Source: Brevirhabdus pacifica (lineage in GTDB: Bacteria > Pseudomonadota > Alphaproteobacteria > Rhodobacterales > Rhodobacteraceae). From it: a DNA stretch of 64,000 nucleotides. Of the stretch, positions 24,798-33,445 are shown in pieces. The position numbers and the translations under genes were made by a program. Every line of letters begins with the position of its first letter. Positions within the stretch are counted from its first letter, which is position 1. A model generated the notes under the pieces. The model was not told where the DNA came from. It made no database searches and worked only from the letters and a program-made list of their open reading frames with translations. The stretch covers positions 372,001-436,000 of the forward strand of contig NZ_PGFI01000011.1 of NCBI RefSeq assembly GCF_002797755.1, in the 5' to 3' direction.

Positions 24798-26101
24798 CGG
24801 TCGTCCGCCAGCCGCAGGCCGGTCATCTGCCAGCGCTTGTCTGGATGGAAGAAGGTGCGGTAGCTGGCGCGCATCTGCTCGATGGGCGTCGTGCAGGCCC
24901 CGCCGCGCAGGACCATCTGATTGACCATGAACTTGCCGTTGTACTCGCCCAACGCCCCCTCGGGGGGGCGGAAACCGGGGTAGGGGGTGAAGGGCGACTG
25001 GGTCCATTCCCAGACATCGCCATAAAGCTGGCTCTCGCGTGCATCGGCGCGCGGCACCGGGCGCAGGCGGCCGCTTTCCATGAAATTGCCGCGGATGGGC
25101 TGGCCGGCGGCGGCCACCTCCCACTCGGCCTCGGTCGGAAGCCGCTTGCCGGCCCAGCGGGCATAGGCATCGGCCTCGTAATAGCTGACATGCGCCACCG
25201 GGGCGGAAAGGTTCACCGGCTGTGCCCCACGGGTCTGGAAGCACCACCACTCGCCATCCTGTTGCCACCAGTAGAGCGGCGCGTCCCAGCTGTTGCGTTC
25301 GGCCGCGGCCCAGCCCTCCATCAGCCACAGCTCGGGCCGGTCATAGCCGCCGTCCTCCATGAAGGCGATCCAGTCGCCGTTGGTCACGGGCCGATCACCC
25401 AGCGCAAAGGGGCGCAGCAGCACGTCGTGGCGCGGCCCTTCGCAATCATAGGCAAACCCCGGCCCCTCGTGGCCGATGGCGAAGATCCCGCCCTCGTGCT
25501 CTGTCCAGCCCATCGGTGTCTCGCCGTGGCTGGGCATCGGCTCGGGCTTGCGGATGGCCGGCATCAACGGGTTGAACGACAGCGCATGCAGCAGGTCCGT
25601 GACCAGAAGCTCCTGGTGCTGCATCTCGTGGTGACAGCCCAGCACCACCCGAGCGGCCAGATCGTCATCGGCCTGCTCCCCGCGCAGCAGATCCTCCAGC
25701 GCGGCCTCCACATGGCGGCGATAGGACATCACCTCCTCCACCCCGGGCCGGGTGATCAGCCCCCGGCGCGAGCGCGCGTGCCGGGGCCCGGCCTGCACGT
25801 AGTAGGAATTGAAAAGATAGGCGAAGCGATCGTCGGGGGAGCGGTAATCGGCCACCCGCTCGCGCAGGATGAACTGCTCGAAGAACCATGTGGTGTGGGC
25901 CAGGTGCCATTTGGCGGGGCTGGCATCCTCCATCGACTGGACGGTCATGTCCTCGGGGCTCAGCCCCGCGACCAGATCGGTCGTGCGCGCGCGCGTCCGC
26001 CGGAAAAGCTCAAGCGCCGACGCGGGCTCCGGCCGGCCGTCCACCGAACTTTCCTGTGTGGCAAAACCCGACGCTGCCTCCAGCCCAGATACCTGTCCCA
26101 T
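24794..26101 (-). CDS. egtB: Ergothioneine biosynthesis sulfoxide synthase-type protein
   Basis: A 435-aa two-domain enzyme. The N-terminal DinB-like domain holds the iron-binding residues (HLAHTTWFFEQF and CHHEMQHQELL) and the C-terminal formylglycine-generating-enzyme-like domain shows VSYYEADAYARWAGKRLPTE, VWEWTQSPF and VLRGGACTT. It couples hercynine to a thiol with O2. The ATG at 26101 with GGGGGAA 8 nt upstream is preferred over an in-frame ATG 45 nt earlier. No egtC or egtE is adjacent. Confidence 0.92.
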   Translation of the reverse strand: MGQVSGLEAASGFATQESSVDGRPEPASALELFRRTRARTTDLVAGLSPEDMTVQSMEDASPAKWHLAHTTWFFEQFILRERVADYRSPDDRFAYLFNSYYVQAGPRHARSRRGLITRPGVEEVMSYRRHVEAALEDLLRGEQADDDLAARVVLGCHHEMQHQELLVTDLLHALSFNPLMPAIRKPEPMPSHGETPMGWTEHEGGIFAIGHEGPGFAYDCEGPRHDVLLRPFALGDRPVTNGDWIAFMEDGGYDRPELWLMEGWAAAERNSWDAPLYWWQQDGEWWCFQTRGAQPVNLSAPVAHVSYYEADAYARWAGKRLPTEAEWEVAAAGQPIRGNFMESGRLRPVPRADARESQLYGDVWEWTQSPFTPYPGFRPPEGALGEYNGKFMVNQMVLRGGACTTPIEQMRASYRTFFHPDKRWQMTGLRLADDR

Positions 26102-26332
26102 CGTCAATTCCCCCTTCGGTCCGAAATGCCCCGTTCCTGGGGGCAACGTCCAGAAGGCCGGAAAGTTCGTCCGAATTTTTCCCGCTCAGCCGCTTTCGAC
26201 CCGCGGCATCCTCCGCGATCTGCGCAAAGCCCCCCGTCACTGTCGCGAAAATATCCCCGCCGGAGGCATGCCCGAACCGGCCCGCCCCCGCCGCCGCCAC
26301 GGCAGGGCGCGCCGATCCCGGACGCGGCCTAA

Positions 26333-26725
26333 CTACTCCGCCGGCAGGGCCGAGGCACGGGCCGTTCGGCCGCGCAGCACCGTCGCCACAAAGATCAGCA
26401 TCCCCGCCACCGTCAGCACAGAGCCGACCTTGGCCAGCGTCTCGTCGCTGCCGCGCACCGCCATGACGATCCCGGGCACAAGTAGCCACAGACCTGCCGT
26501 CGAGGTCCAGAAATGGACCCGGGCCAGGGTGGTCTCGGCGGCCTCGGGCACCAGGTGATAATATATCCCGAAGATCGCCATGGTGACCCAGCCCACCAGG
26601 TTCAGGTGGGCGTGCACCGGCGCCAGGCTGAAATCGCCCGTGGCCGACATGACGATGCCGCCGGTCATGCCGACGACGGCGTAGCAGGCGGCGGAGGCCA
26701 GGAAATAGAGTGCGGTTCCGTGCAT
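26333..26725 (-). CDS. Small haem-copper oxidase subunit I-like membrane protein
   Basis: A 130-aa protein with four hydrophobic segments. The segment with PVHAHLNLVGWVTMAIFGIYYHL resembles the second helix of cytochrome oxidase subunit I/NorB, whose His ligates a low-spin haem. The full 12-helix subunit and the copper-site histidines are absent, so it cannot be an oxidase by itself. ATG at 26725 has AAGGGGA 7 nt upstream. Possible roles are a haem-binding redox sensor or an accessory membrane protein; the function is unknown. Confidence 0.75.
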   Translation of the reverse strand: MHGTALYFLASAACYAVVGMTGGIVMSATGDFSLAPVHAHLNLVGWVTMAIFGIYYHLVPEAAETTLARVHFWTSTAGLWLLVPGIVMAVRGSDETLAKVGSVLTVAGMLIFVATVLRGRTARASALPAE

Positions 26726-27124
26726 TGGTAATCCCCTTCTCTTCAAATGCCCCGGATCCTACCCGCCTGCGGGACAGTCGAGAAACGAATGGTTCGTATA
26801 GGTCCTATTCGTTCGGTGGATAGATGGGCGCGCCCGGAAGCCAGGCTCACCCCGCGCCCGGCGCCTTTACTCCAACGGCCGATTCCGGGGTTCAACAGGC
26901 CCCGCTGCGCGGCGTTACATGCGAATTTGCGCAACTCGACTATATACATTCGCGGCCCGGGGCATTAGGTGCTGCCGGTCGCGGGCCGGTCCGATCCGTG
27001 ATGAGCCGCCCCGCCTTGGCCCGCGCGGCCCGCCCTTCGCCACCCCGCGCGCCATCGCGCCGGGCACCGGCGGGCACCGGGACCGCCCCCCGGCCGCCGC
27101 GCCCGAACCAGAATAGGTGATCCC
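26726..27124. other. Intergenic region upstream of the small haem protein and the helicase
   Basis: These 399 bases separate two divergent genes. On the left lies an inverted repeat AACGAAT (26784-26790)/ATTCGTT (26807-26813) with a 16-nt spacer, close to the minus-strand gene. Near 26934-26955 there is a short AT-rich patch (ACTATATACATT) that may hold the helicase promoter. The next ~165 bases are GC-rich and look like a long untranslated leader. I see no convincing small gene. Confidence 0.5.
26784..26813. promoter_or_regulatory. Inverted repeat upstream of the small haem-binding protein gene
   Basis: Perfect 7-bp arms AACGAAT/ATTCGTT with a 16-nt spacer lie 59-88 bp before the minus-strand ATG. 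The half-sites are about two helical turns apart, as for a dimeric regulator. The regulator is not identified. Confidence 0.35.
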
Positions 27125-29512
27125 GTGATCCAGACCATTTCCGACGCCCTCGAACAACAGGGCTACACCACGCTTACCCCGGTCCAGGAAGCGGTCACCG
27201 ATCCGGCGCTCGAGGCATCGGACCTGCTCGTCTCGGCCCAGACCGGCTCGGGCAAAACCGTGGGCTTCGGCCTGGCCATCGCCCCGACCCTGCTGGGCGA
27301 CGAGACGCGCTTCGGCCCCGCCGCGACGCCCCTGGCGCTGATTATCGCGCCCACGCGCGAGCTGGCGCTTCAGGTCCGGCGCGAGCTGACCTGGCTTTAT
27401 GGCAAGGCGGGGGCGGTCGTGACCTCCTGCGTGGGCGGCATGGACATGCGCGACGAGCGGCGGGCGCTGGACCGGGGCGCTCATGTGGTCGTCGCCACGC
27501 CGGGGCGCCTGCGCGATCACATCCAGCGCGGATCGCTCGACATGAGCACCCTGCGCGCCATCGTCCTCGACGAGGCCGACGAGATGCTGGACCTGGGCTT
27601 CCGCGAGGATCTTGAGTTCATCCTGTCCGAGGCGCCCGAGGACCGGCGCACGCTGCTTTTCTCGGCCACGGTGCCCCCGGCGATCGCCCAGCTTGCCGGC
27701 AGCTATCAGCGCGACGCGGTGCGCGTCAGCACCACCGCCGGCACCAGCCAGCACGCCGATATCGAATACCGCGCCCTGACCGTGCAATCGCGCGAGGCCG
27801 AGAATGCGATCATCAACGTCCTGCGCTTTTACGAAGCCAAGAACGCCATCGTCTTCTGCAACACCCGCGCCATGGTCAACCGCCTGACGACCCGGTTTTC
27901 CAACCGGGGCTTTGCCGTCGTGGCCCTGTCGGGGGAACTGACCCAGACCGAACGGACCCACGCCCTGCAAGCGATGCGCGACGGGAGGGCACAGGTCTGC
28001 GTCGCCACCGACGTGGCCGCGCGTGGCATCGACCTGCCCAACCTCGAGCTGGTGATCCACGCCGAGCTTCCGTCGAACTCGGACACGCTGCTGCACCGCT
28101 CGGGGCGGACGGGACGGGCGGGGCGCAAGGGCGTCAGCGCGCTGATCGTCACCGCCCAGTCCAAGCGCAAGGCCGAGCGGCTTCTCGGCATGGCCAAGGT
28201 CAAGGCCGAGTGGGGCAGCCCGCCCTCGGCGGCCGAGGTCCTGGCCCGCGACGAAGAGCGGCTGATGGCCGACCCGGCATGGCAGGAGCCCGTGGCAAAG
28301 GACGAACGCGCCTTCGTCGATCGCCTGACCTCGGAGTTTGCTCCCGAACAGCTGGCCGCCGCTTACCTGCGCCTTTACCGCAGCCGCGTCTCGGCCCCCG
28401 AGGAGCTGTCTGACGGCAAGGTCGAGACCCGCCCGCGCGAGGCCTTCGGCCCCGGCACCTGGTTCTCGGTGTCGATCGGACGCGACCGCAACGCCGAGCC
28501 GCGCTGGCTTCTGCCGCTGCTGTGCCGCAAGGGCGACATCACCCGCGACGACATCGGCGCGATCCGCATCCAGCAGCGCGAGACCTATGTCGAGATCCTG
28601 ACCAGCAGCGTGCCCGCCTTCCTGGCCGCGATCGGTCCGTCGATGCAGCTTGAGGATGGCGCCAGCCTGCGGCAGATGGACTCCGCCCCCGATCTGGCGG
28701 CGCCGCCCCGCGCCGGCGGCAAGGGCCGCCCCGAGCGGGCAGAGCGTCCCGCGTACAAAGGCAAGCCCGGCGCCGACAAGGGCGCCAAGCCCCGGCGCGA
28801 GGCCCCCGCCGCCGACAACGGCTGGCAGCCCGACCAGGGTGCCCCGTCCGAAGCCGCCGACATCGCGCCCCGCCCGGCGCCGAAGAAGCCGCGCGAGGCC
28901 CGGATCGAAGGGGCGGGCGACGATCCGCGCGCCGACAAGACCGGCAAGCCCTTCAAGCCCGGCAAGGCCACCCGCCCCGAGCGGTTCGACCCCAAGGCCG
29001 ACCGTTCCGGCCCGCATGACGGCAAGAGTGGCAGCAAGGGCAAGTTCGGCAAGCCCGGCGGCAAACCCGATGGCAAACCCGGCGGGAAGCCCCGGGACTT
29101 CGACAATGAGGACCGCCCCCGCGGCGACAAGTGGGAGGGCAAGGGCGGCGGCAAGTTCGCCGGCAAGCCCGGTGGGAAGCCTTCTAGCAAGCCGGGTGGC
29201 AAGCCCGGTGGCAAACCCGCCGGCGGTTTCGCACCCCGTCCCGGCAAAGGGGACGGCCCCGACGCGCCCGCTTCGCGCGGGGCGCCCGACTGGGCCTCCG
29301 ATCCCTCGCGCTCGCTCAAGCCGCGCGGCGCGGGCAAGGGCAAACCCGGCCCGAAGGGCGCCGGCAAACCCGGCGGCAAACCCGGCGGCAAGAGCTTCGG
29401 CAAACCCGGCGGCAAGCCGGGTGGCAAGCCCTTCGCGAAGCCGGGCGGCAAGCCCGGTGGCAAACCGGCGGGCAAGGGCGGCAGCGCCGCACCCCGCCGC
29501 CCCAAGCCCTGA
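27125..29512 (+). CDS. DEAD-box RNA helicase with DbpA-type domain and long GKP-repeat tail
   Basis: The protein is 795 aa. Helicase motifs are complete: TPVQEAV (Q motif), AQTGSGKT, PTRELALQV, TPGRLRDH, DEAD, SAT, FCNTRAMV, ATDVAARGIDLP and HRSGRTGRAGR, spanning residues ~1-360. A DbpA/CsdA-type RNA-binding domain follows (VSIGRDRNAEPRWLLPLLCR, then TYVEILTS, residues ~450-515). The last ~250 residues are a low-complexity basic tail, first K/P/A-rich, then repeated GGKPGGKP units. Such helicases remodel rRNA during ribosome assembly, often at low temperature. The tail is far longer than usual and likely to be disordered and RNA-binding. Confidence 0.9.
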   Translation: MIQTISDALEQQGYTTLTPVQEAVTDPALEASDLLVSAQTGSGKTVGFGLAIAPTLLGDETRFGPAATPLALIIAPTRELALQVRRELTWLYGKAGAVVTSCVGGMDMRDERRALDRGAHVVVATPGRLRDHIQRGSLDMSTLRAIVLDEADEMLDLGFREDLEFILSEAPEDRRTLLFSATVPPAIAQLAGSYQRDAVRVSTTAGTSQHADIEYRALTVQSREAENAIINVLRFYEAKNAIVFCNTRAMVNRLTTRFSNRGFAVVALSGELTQTERTHALQAMRDGRAQVCVATDVAARGIDLPNLELVIHAELPSNSDTLLHRSGRTGRAGRKGVSALIVTAQSKRKAERLLGMAKVKAEWGSPPSAAEVLARDEERLMADPAWQEPVAKDERAFVDRLTSEFAPEQLAAAYLRLYRSRVSAPEELSDGKVETRPREAFGPGTWFSVSIGRDRNAEPRWLLPLLCRKGDITRDDIGAIRIQQRETYVEILTSSVPAFLAAIGPSMQLEDGASLRQMDSAPDLAAPPRAGGKGRPERAERPAYKGKPGADKGAKPRREAPAADNGWQPDQGAPSEAADIAPRPAPKKPREARIEGAGDDPRADKTGKPFKPGKATRPERFDPKADRSGPHDGKSGSKGKFGKPGGKPDGKPGGKPRDFDNEDRPRGDKWEGKGGGKFAGKPGGKPSSKPGGKPGGKPAGGFAPRPGKGDGPDAPASRGAPDWASDPSRSLKPRGAGKGKPGPKGAGKPGGKPGGKSFGKPGGKPGGKPFAKPGGKPGGKPAGKGGSAAPRRPKP
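29040..29510 (+). repeat. In-frame GGNAAACCC-type coding repeat (Gly-Lys-Pro units)
   Basis: Within the helicase 3' end, short units coding Gly-Gly-Lys-Pro recur many times, in clusters at ~29046-29095, 29155-29225 and 29345-29480. Codons vary (AAA/AAG, CCC/CCG, GGC/GGT), so the amino-acid pattern rather than the exact DNA is conserved. Such tracts change length by slippage or recombination. Confidence 0.75.
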
Positions 29513-29805
29513 CTCGCCACCCGCACCGAACACCCGGGCGACGGTGAGTCGCTTGGGTGCCCGGCGCGGGTATCGGTCCCCTGCGGCGGCCAGCAAACCC
29601 GCCGGAGACGCGGGGCCGGGACAAAAAATTATCGTCCGCCTTGCCCGCTTGAAACATTTACAAAACTTTTACCTTTTGGACAAAATTGCGTCACGCAACC
29701 TTTGATTTTTGTTGCGCCCCACGGACTTCGCTGTTCACCTGCCTGCCATGACGCCCCTGCCGCTGCTGGCGGGGTCTCTGACAATGACCAACAGGAGACA
29801 GAGGA
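29513..29805. other. Intergenic region between helicase and dppA
   Basis: The left half is GC-rich with no clear U-tract terminator. From ~29624 the sequence turns AT-rich. TTTACA (29656-29661) with a CAAAAT element about 18 nt on is a possible dppA promoter, and CGCAAC/GTTGCG (~29694-29716) forms a small hairpin. A ribosome binding site (AGGAG/AGAGG) precedes the ATG at 29806. I see no gene in the interval. Confidence 0.45.
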
Positions 29806-31398
29806 ATGAAAAGAATTCCCGCAATCGCCGCGGCGGTGACCGCGGCCGCCCTCATGGGTGGCGCCGCATCCGCCTCGACCCTCGTTTACTGCTCCGAGGG
29901 TTCGCCCGAGGGGTTTGACCCCGCACTGTTCACCTCCGGCACCACCTTCGATGCCTCGGCCAAGAACGTCTACAACCGCCTTGTCGAGTTCGAGCGCGGC
30001 ACCACCGAGACCATCCCCGGTCTGGCCGAAAGCTGGGACGTCTCCGAGGACGGCACCGAATACACCTTCAAGCTGCGCCAGGGCGTCAAGTTTCAGGACA
30101 CCGAGTATTTCACCCCCACCCGCGACTTCAACGCCGATGACGTGATCTTCACCTTCGAGCGTCAGCGCCTGGACGACCACCCGTTCAACAAGGCGTCGGG
30201 CGGCACCTGGGAATACTTCAACGGCATGTCGATGCCCGACCTGATCGCAGGCATCGAGAAGGTCGACGACTATACCGTCAAGTTCAAGCTGACCCGCCCC
30301 GAGGCCCCCTTTGTCGCCAACCTGGCGATGGACTTCGCCTCGATCATGTCGGCCGAATATGCTGACAAGCTGGCAGCCGACGGCAAGGTCGAGATGCTGA
30401 ACCAGCAGCCCGTGGGCACCGGCCCGTTCGAAATGGTCGGCTACCAGAAGGACGCCGTCATCCGCTATCAGGCGCATGAGGATTATTTCCGCGGCAAGGC
30501 CCCCATCGACAACCTGGTCTTCGCCATCACCCCCGACGCCTCGGTCCGTTACCAGAAGCTGAAGGCCGGCGAATGCCACGTGATGCCCTATCCGAACCCC
30601 GCCGACCTTGAGGCGATGAAGTCGGACGATCAGATCAACCTTATGAGCCAGGAAGGCCTGAACGTCGGCTATCTGGCCTACAACACCAAGGTCGCGCCCT
30701 TCGACAAGCCCGAGGTCCGCAAGGCCCTCAACATGGCGATCAACAAGGACGCCATCATCGACGTGATCTTCCAGGGTGCCGGCAAGGTCGCCAAGAACCC
30801 GATCCCGCCGACCATCTGGTCCTACAACGATGCGGTCGAGGATGACGGCTATGACGTCGAGGCCGCCAAGAAGGCCCTTGCCGACGCCGGCGTCTCGGAC
30901 CTGTCGATGAAGATCTGGGCGATGCCCGTCCAGCGTCCCTACAACCCCAACGCCCGCCGCATGGCCGAGCTGATCCAGGAGGATTTCTCGAAGGTCGGCG
31001 TCAACGTCGAGATCGTGTCCTATGAGTGGGGCGAGTATCTCAGCCGCTCGAAGGAAGAAGATCGCGACGGTGCCGTCCTGCTGGGCTGGACCGGTGACAA
31101 CGGCGATCCGGACAACTTCCTGGCCGTGCTGCTGGGCTGTGACGGCGTCGGCGGTTCCAACCGCGCCCAGTGGTGCCACCAGCCCTTCGAGGACCTGATC
31201 CAGAAGGCCAAGGTCACCTCGGACAAGGCCGAGCGCACCAAGCTTTACGAAGATGCACAGGTTGTCTTCAAAGAGCAGGCGCCCTGGGCCACGATCGCCC
31301 ACTCGGTCGTGTTCGAGCCGATTGCGAAATCGGTTCAGGACTACAAGATCGACCCCTTCGGCGGTCACATCTTCTACGGCGTAAGCGTTTCCGAGTAA
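29806..31398 (+). CDS. dppA: Peptide ABC transporter substrate-binding protein (DppA type)
   Basis: A 530-aa family 5 extracellular solute-binding protein. The signal peptide MKRIPAIAAAVTAAALMGGAASA is followed by LVYCSEGSPEGFDPALFTSGTTFDA, typical of DppA. GLAESWDVSEDGTEYTFKLR follows, then AALLGW-like and GDNGDPDNF ligand-region segments near the C-terminus. It delivers di- or oligopeptides to the following permease. A stable hairpin follows the stop codon before dppB. Confidence 0.92.
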   Translation: MKRIPAIAAAVTAAALMGGAASASTLVYCSEGSPEGFDPALFTSGTTFDASAKNVYNRLVEFERGTTETIPGLAESWDVSEDGTEYTFKLRQGVKFQDTEYFTPTRDFNADDVIFTFERQRLDDHPFNKASGGTWEYFNGMSMPDLIAGIEKVDDYTVKFKLTRPEAPFVANLAMDFASIMSAEYADKLAADGKVEMLNQQPVGTGPFEMVGYQKDAVIRYQAHEDYFRGKAPIDNLVFAITPDASVRYQKLKAGECHVMPYPNPADLEAMKSDDQINLMSQEGLNVGYLAYNTKVAPFDKPEVRKALNMAINKDAIIDVIFQGAGKVAKNPIPPTIWSYNDAVEDDGYDVEAAKKALADAGVSDLSMKIWAMPVQRPYNPNARRMAELIQEDFSKVGVNVEIVSYEWGEYLSRSKEEDRDGAVLLGWTGDNGDPDNFLAVLLGCDGVGGSNRAQWCHQPFEDLIQKAKVTSDKAERTKLYEDAQVVFKEQAPWATIAHSVVFEPIAKSVQDYKIDPFGGHIFYGVSVSE

Positions 31399-31427
31399 CG
31401 CGCCCGCGCTATCACTGGGGGCGGCCG

Positions 31428-31460
31428 GCACGTGTTCCGGCCGCTCCTTTGCATTCCGGT
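31428..31460 (+). terminator. Hairpin between dppA and dppB
   Basis: GCGGCCGG (31431-31438)/CCGGCCGC (31447-31454) with an 8-nt loop extends to ~11 bp with flanking G-C and G-U pairs and is followed by CTTTG. This is the usual place for partial termination or 3' protection, which raises dppA over dppBCDF. Confidence 0.5.
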
Positions 31461-31521
31461 CGGGTGCTTTCGGTCGGGGATTTCCCCGGCCGCACACCTG
31501 AAAAACAGCGGCAGAGCCCTC

Positions 31522-32529
31522 ATGTTATCCTTCCTGTTCCGACGCCTGCTGACCTTCCTGCCCACGTTCTTCGGGGTGACGGTGGTCTCATTCGCCTTCA
31601 TCCGCCTGATCCCGGGCGATCCCATCCTTCTGCTGGCCGGCGAGCGCGGCGTCTCGCCCGAGCGTTACAAGGAGCTGTCCGAGCAGATGGGCTTCGACCG
31701 TCCGCTCTGGGCGCAGTATCTCGAATACCTGGGCGGTCTGTTCCAGGGCGACCTGGGCACGTCCTTCGTGACCAAGAAACCCGTGGTGACCGAATTCTTC
31801 GCCCTGTTCCCCGCCACGCTGGAGCTGTCGATCTGCGCGATCCTGCTGGCCGTGGCGCTGGGCATTCCGGCGGGCGTGATCGCCGCCGTCAATCGCGGCA
31901 AGTTCTTCGACCAGGCGCTGATGACCACGGCGCTGATCGGGTATTCGATGCCGATCTTCTGGTGGGCGCTGCTGCTGATCATCGTCTTTTCCAGCGGGCT
32001 GGGATGGACCCCGGTTTCGGGCCGCATCTCGCTGATGTATTTCTTCGACACGCCCACGGGCTTCATGCTGATCGACAGCCTGCTGTCGGGGCAGAAGGGC
32101 GCGTTCCTCTCGGCCGTCCGTCACCTGATCCTGCCGACCATCGTGCTGGCGACGATCCCGCTGGCGGTGATCGCGCGGCAAACCCGTTCGGCCATGCTTG
32201 AGGTGCTGGGCGAGGATTACGTGCGCACCGCCCGGGCCAAGGGTCTGGCACCGCTGCGCGTCAACGGGCTGCACGCCCTGCGTAACGCGATGATCCCGGT
32301 GGTCACGGTGATCGGCCTGTCGGTCGGCACCCTGCTGGCCGGCGCCATCCTGACCGAGACGATCTTTTCCTGGCCCGGCATCGGCAAGTGGATGGTCGAT
32401 TCCATCTTCCGCCGTGACTATCAGGTGGTGCAGGGCGGGCTGTTGCTGATCGCCACCATCGTGATGATCGTCAACCTGTCGGTCGACGTGCTTTACGGCT
32501 TCATCAATCCCAAGATCAGGAAGGGCTGA
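31522..32529 (+). CDS. dppB: Peptide ABC transporter permease DppB
   Basis: A 335-aa membrane protein: N-terminal MLSFLFRRLLTFLPTFFGVTVVSF, the periplasmic loop with LGTSFVTKKPV, and the EAA loop DYVRTARAKGLAPLRVNGLHALRNA near residues 230-255. The ATG at 31522 begins the recognised N-terminus; the frame stays open 30 codons upstream without a good start. Confidence 0.92.
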   Translation: MLSFLFRRLLTFLPTFFGVTVVSFAFIRLIPGDPILLLAGERGVSPERYKELSEQMGFDRPLWAQYLEYLGGLFQGDLGTSFVTKKPVVTEFFALFPATLELSICAILLAVALGIPAGVIAAVNRGKFFDQALMTTALIGYSMPIFWWALLLIIVFSSGLGWTPVSGRISLMYFFDTPTGFMLIDSLLSGQKGAFLSAVRHLILPTIVLATIPLAVIARQTRSAMLEVLGEDYVRTARAKGLAPLRVNGLHALRNAMIPVVTVIGLSVGTLLAGAILTETIFSWPGIGKWMVDSIFRRDYQVVQGGLLLIATIVMIVNLSVDVLYGFINPKIRKG

Positions 32530-32532
32530 GAC

Positions 32533-33441
32533 ATGGCCGACGCAAGCTCTCAGATCGCCCGGACCGTGGCCACCGCACCGCCGGGGCCGTTCCGCGAATT
32601 CTGGTCCTCGTTCAAGGAAAACCGCGGCGCGGTGATCGGGCTGGTGATCTTCGCCAGCTTCCTGCTGATCGCGATCGCGGCGCCGCTTCTGGCGCCCTAC
32701 ACGCCCAACGCCCAGTTCCGCGACCACCTCCTGCAACCCCCCGTGTGGGAGGCCGGCGGAAGCTGGCAGTTTCCGCTGGGCACCGATCCGCTGGGCCGGG
32801 ACATGCTGTCGCGACTGCTTTACGGCGCGCGCTTCTCGTTCCTGATCGGTCTGGTGGTGGTGGGCATCGCCTCGTTCTTCGGGGTGGTGATCGGGGTGCT
32901 GGCAGGGTTCGCGCCGCGCTGGGGCGACACGCTGATCATGCGGGTGATGGACATCGTGCTGTCCTTTCCCAGCCTGCTGCTGGCGCTGGTGCTGGTGGCG
33001 ATCCTGGGCCCCTCGCTGATCAACGCGATGATTGCCATTTCCATCGTGTTGCAGCCGCATTTCGTGCGCCTGACACGCGCCGCCGTGCTGTCCGAGCGCG
33101 GGCGCGACTATGTCACCGCCGCGCGGGTGGCGGGCGCGGGACCGATCCGCATCATGTTCCGCACCGTTCTGCCCAACTGTCTTGGACCGATCATCGTGCA
33201 GGCGGCGCTGTCGTTCTCGACCGCCGTGCTTGATGCCGCCGCCCTTGGCTTTCTGGGGATGGGGGCGCAGCCGCCCACGCCCGAATGGGGGACCATGCTG
33301 GCCGAAGCGCGCGAGTTCATTCTGCGTGCCTGGTGGGTCGTGACCTTCCCGGGCTTGTGCATTCTGGTGACCGTGCTGGCGATCAACCTGATGGGCGACG
33401 GGCTTCGCGATGCCCTCGATCCCAAGCTGAAAAGGAGCTGA
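32533..33441 (+). CDS. dppC: Peptide ABC transporter permease DppC
   Basis: A 302-aa membrane protein with N-terminal FREFWSSFKENRGAVIGLVIF, the FPLGTDPLGRDMLSRLLYGAR signature and the EAA loop DYVTAARVAGAGPIRIMFRTVLPN. It begins 3 nt after the dppB stop and pairs with DppB. Confidence 0.93.
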   Translation: MADASSQIARTVATAPPGPFREFWSSFKENRGAVIGLVIFASFLLIAIAAPLLAPYTPNAQFRDHLLQPPVWEAGGSWQFPLGTDPLGRDMLSRLLYGARFSFLIGLVVVGIASFFGVVIGVLAGFAPRWGDTLIMRVMDIVLSFPSLLLALVLVAILGPSLINAMIAISIVLQPHFVRLTRAAVLSERGRDYVTAARVAGAGPIRIMFRTVLPNCLGPIIVQAALSFSTAVLDAAALGFLGMGAQPPTPEWGTMLAEAREFILRAWWVVTFPGLCILVTVLAINLMGDGLRDALDPKLKRS

Positions 33442-33445
33442 GCCG

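Noticed and set aside
24563-26332. Open frame of ~590 codons on the plus strand
   Set aside because: Antisense shadow of egtB and egtD, both with clear family motifs on the minus strand.
29040-29510. Short tandem units looking like a CRISPR or minisatellite array
   Set aside because: The units are in frame, vary in codons, have no unique spacers and code the helicase tail.
26915-29596. Open frame of ~890 codons on the minus strand
   Set aside because: It lies opposite the DEAD-box helicase. In GC-rich DNA the antisense frame stays open; its product is repetitive Gly/Ala/Leu/Arg with no domain, whereas the plus strand has every helicase motif.
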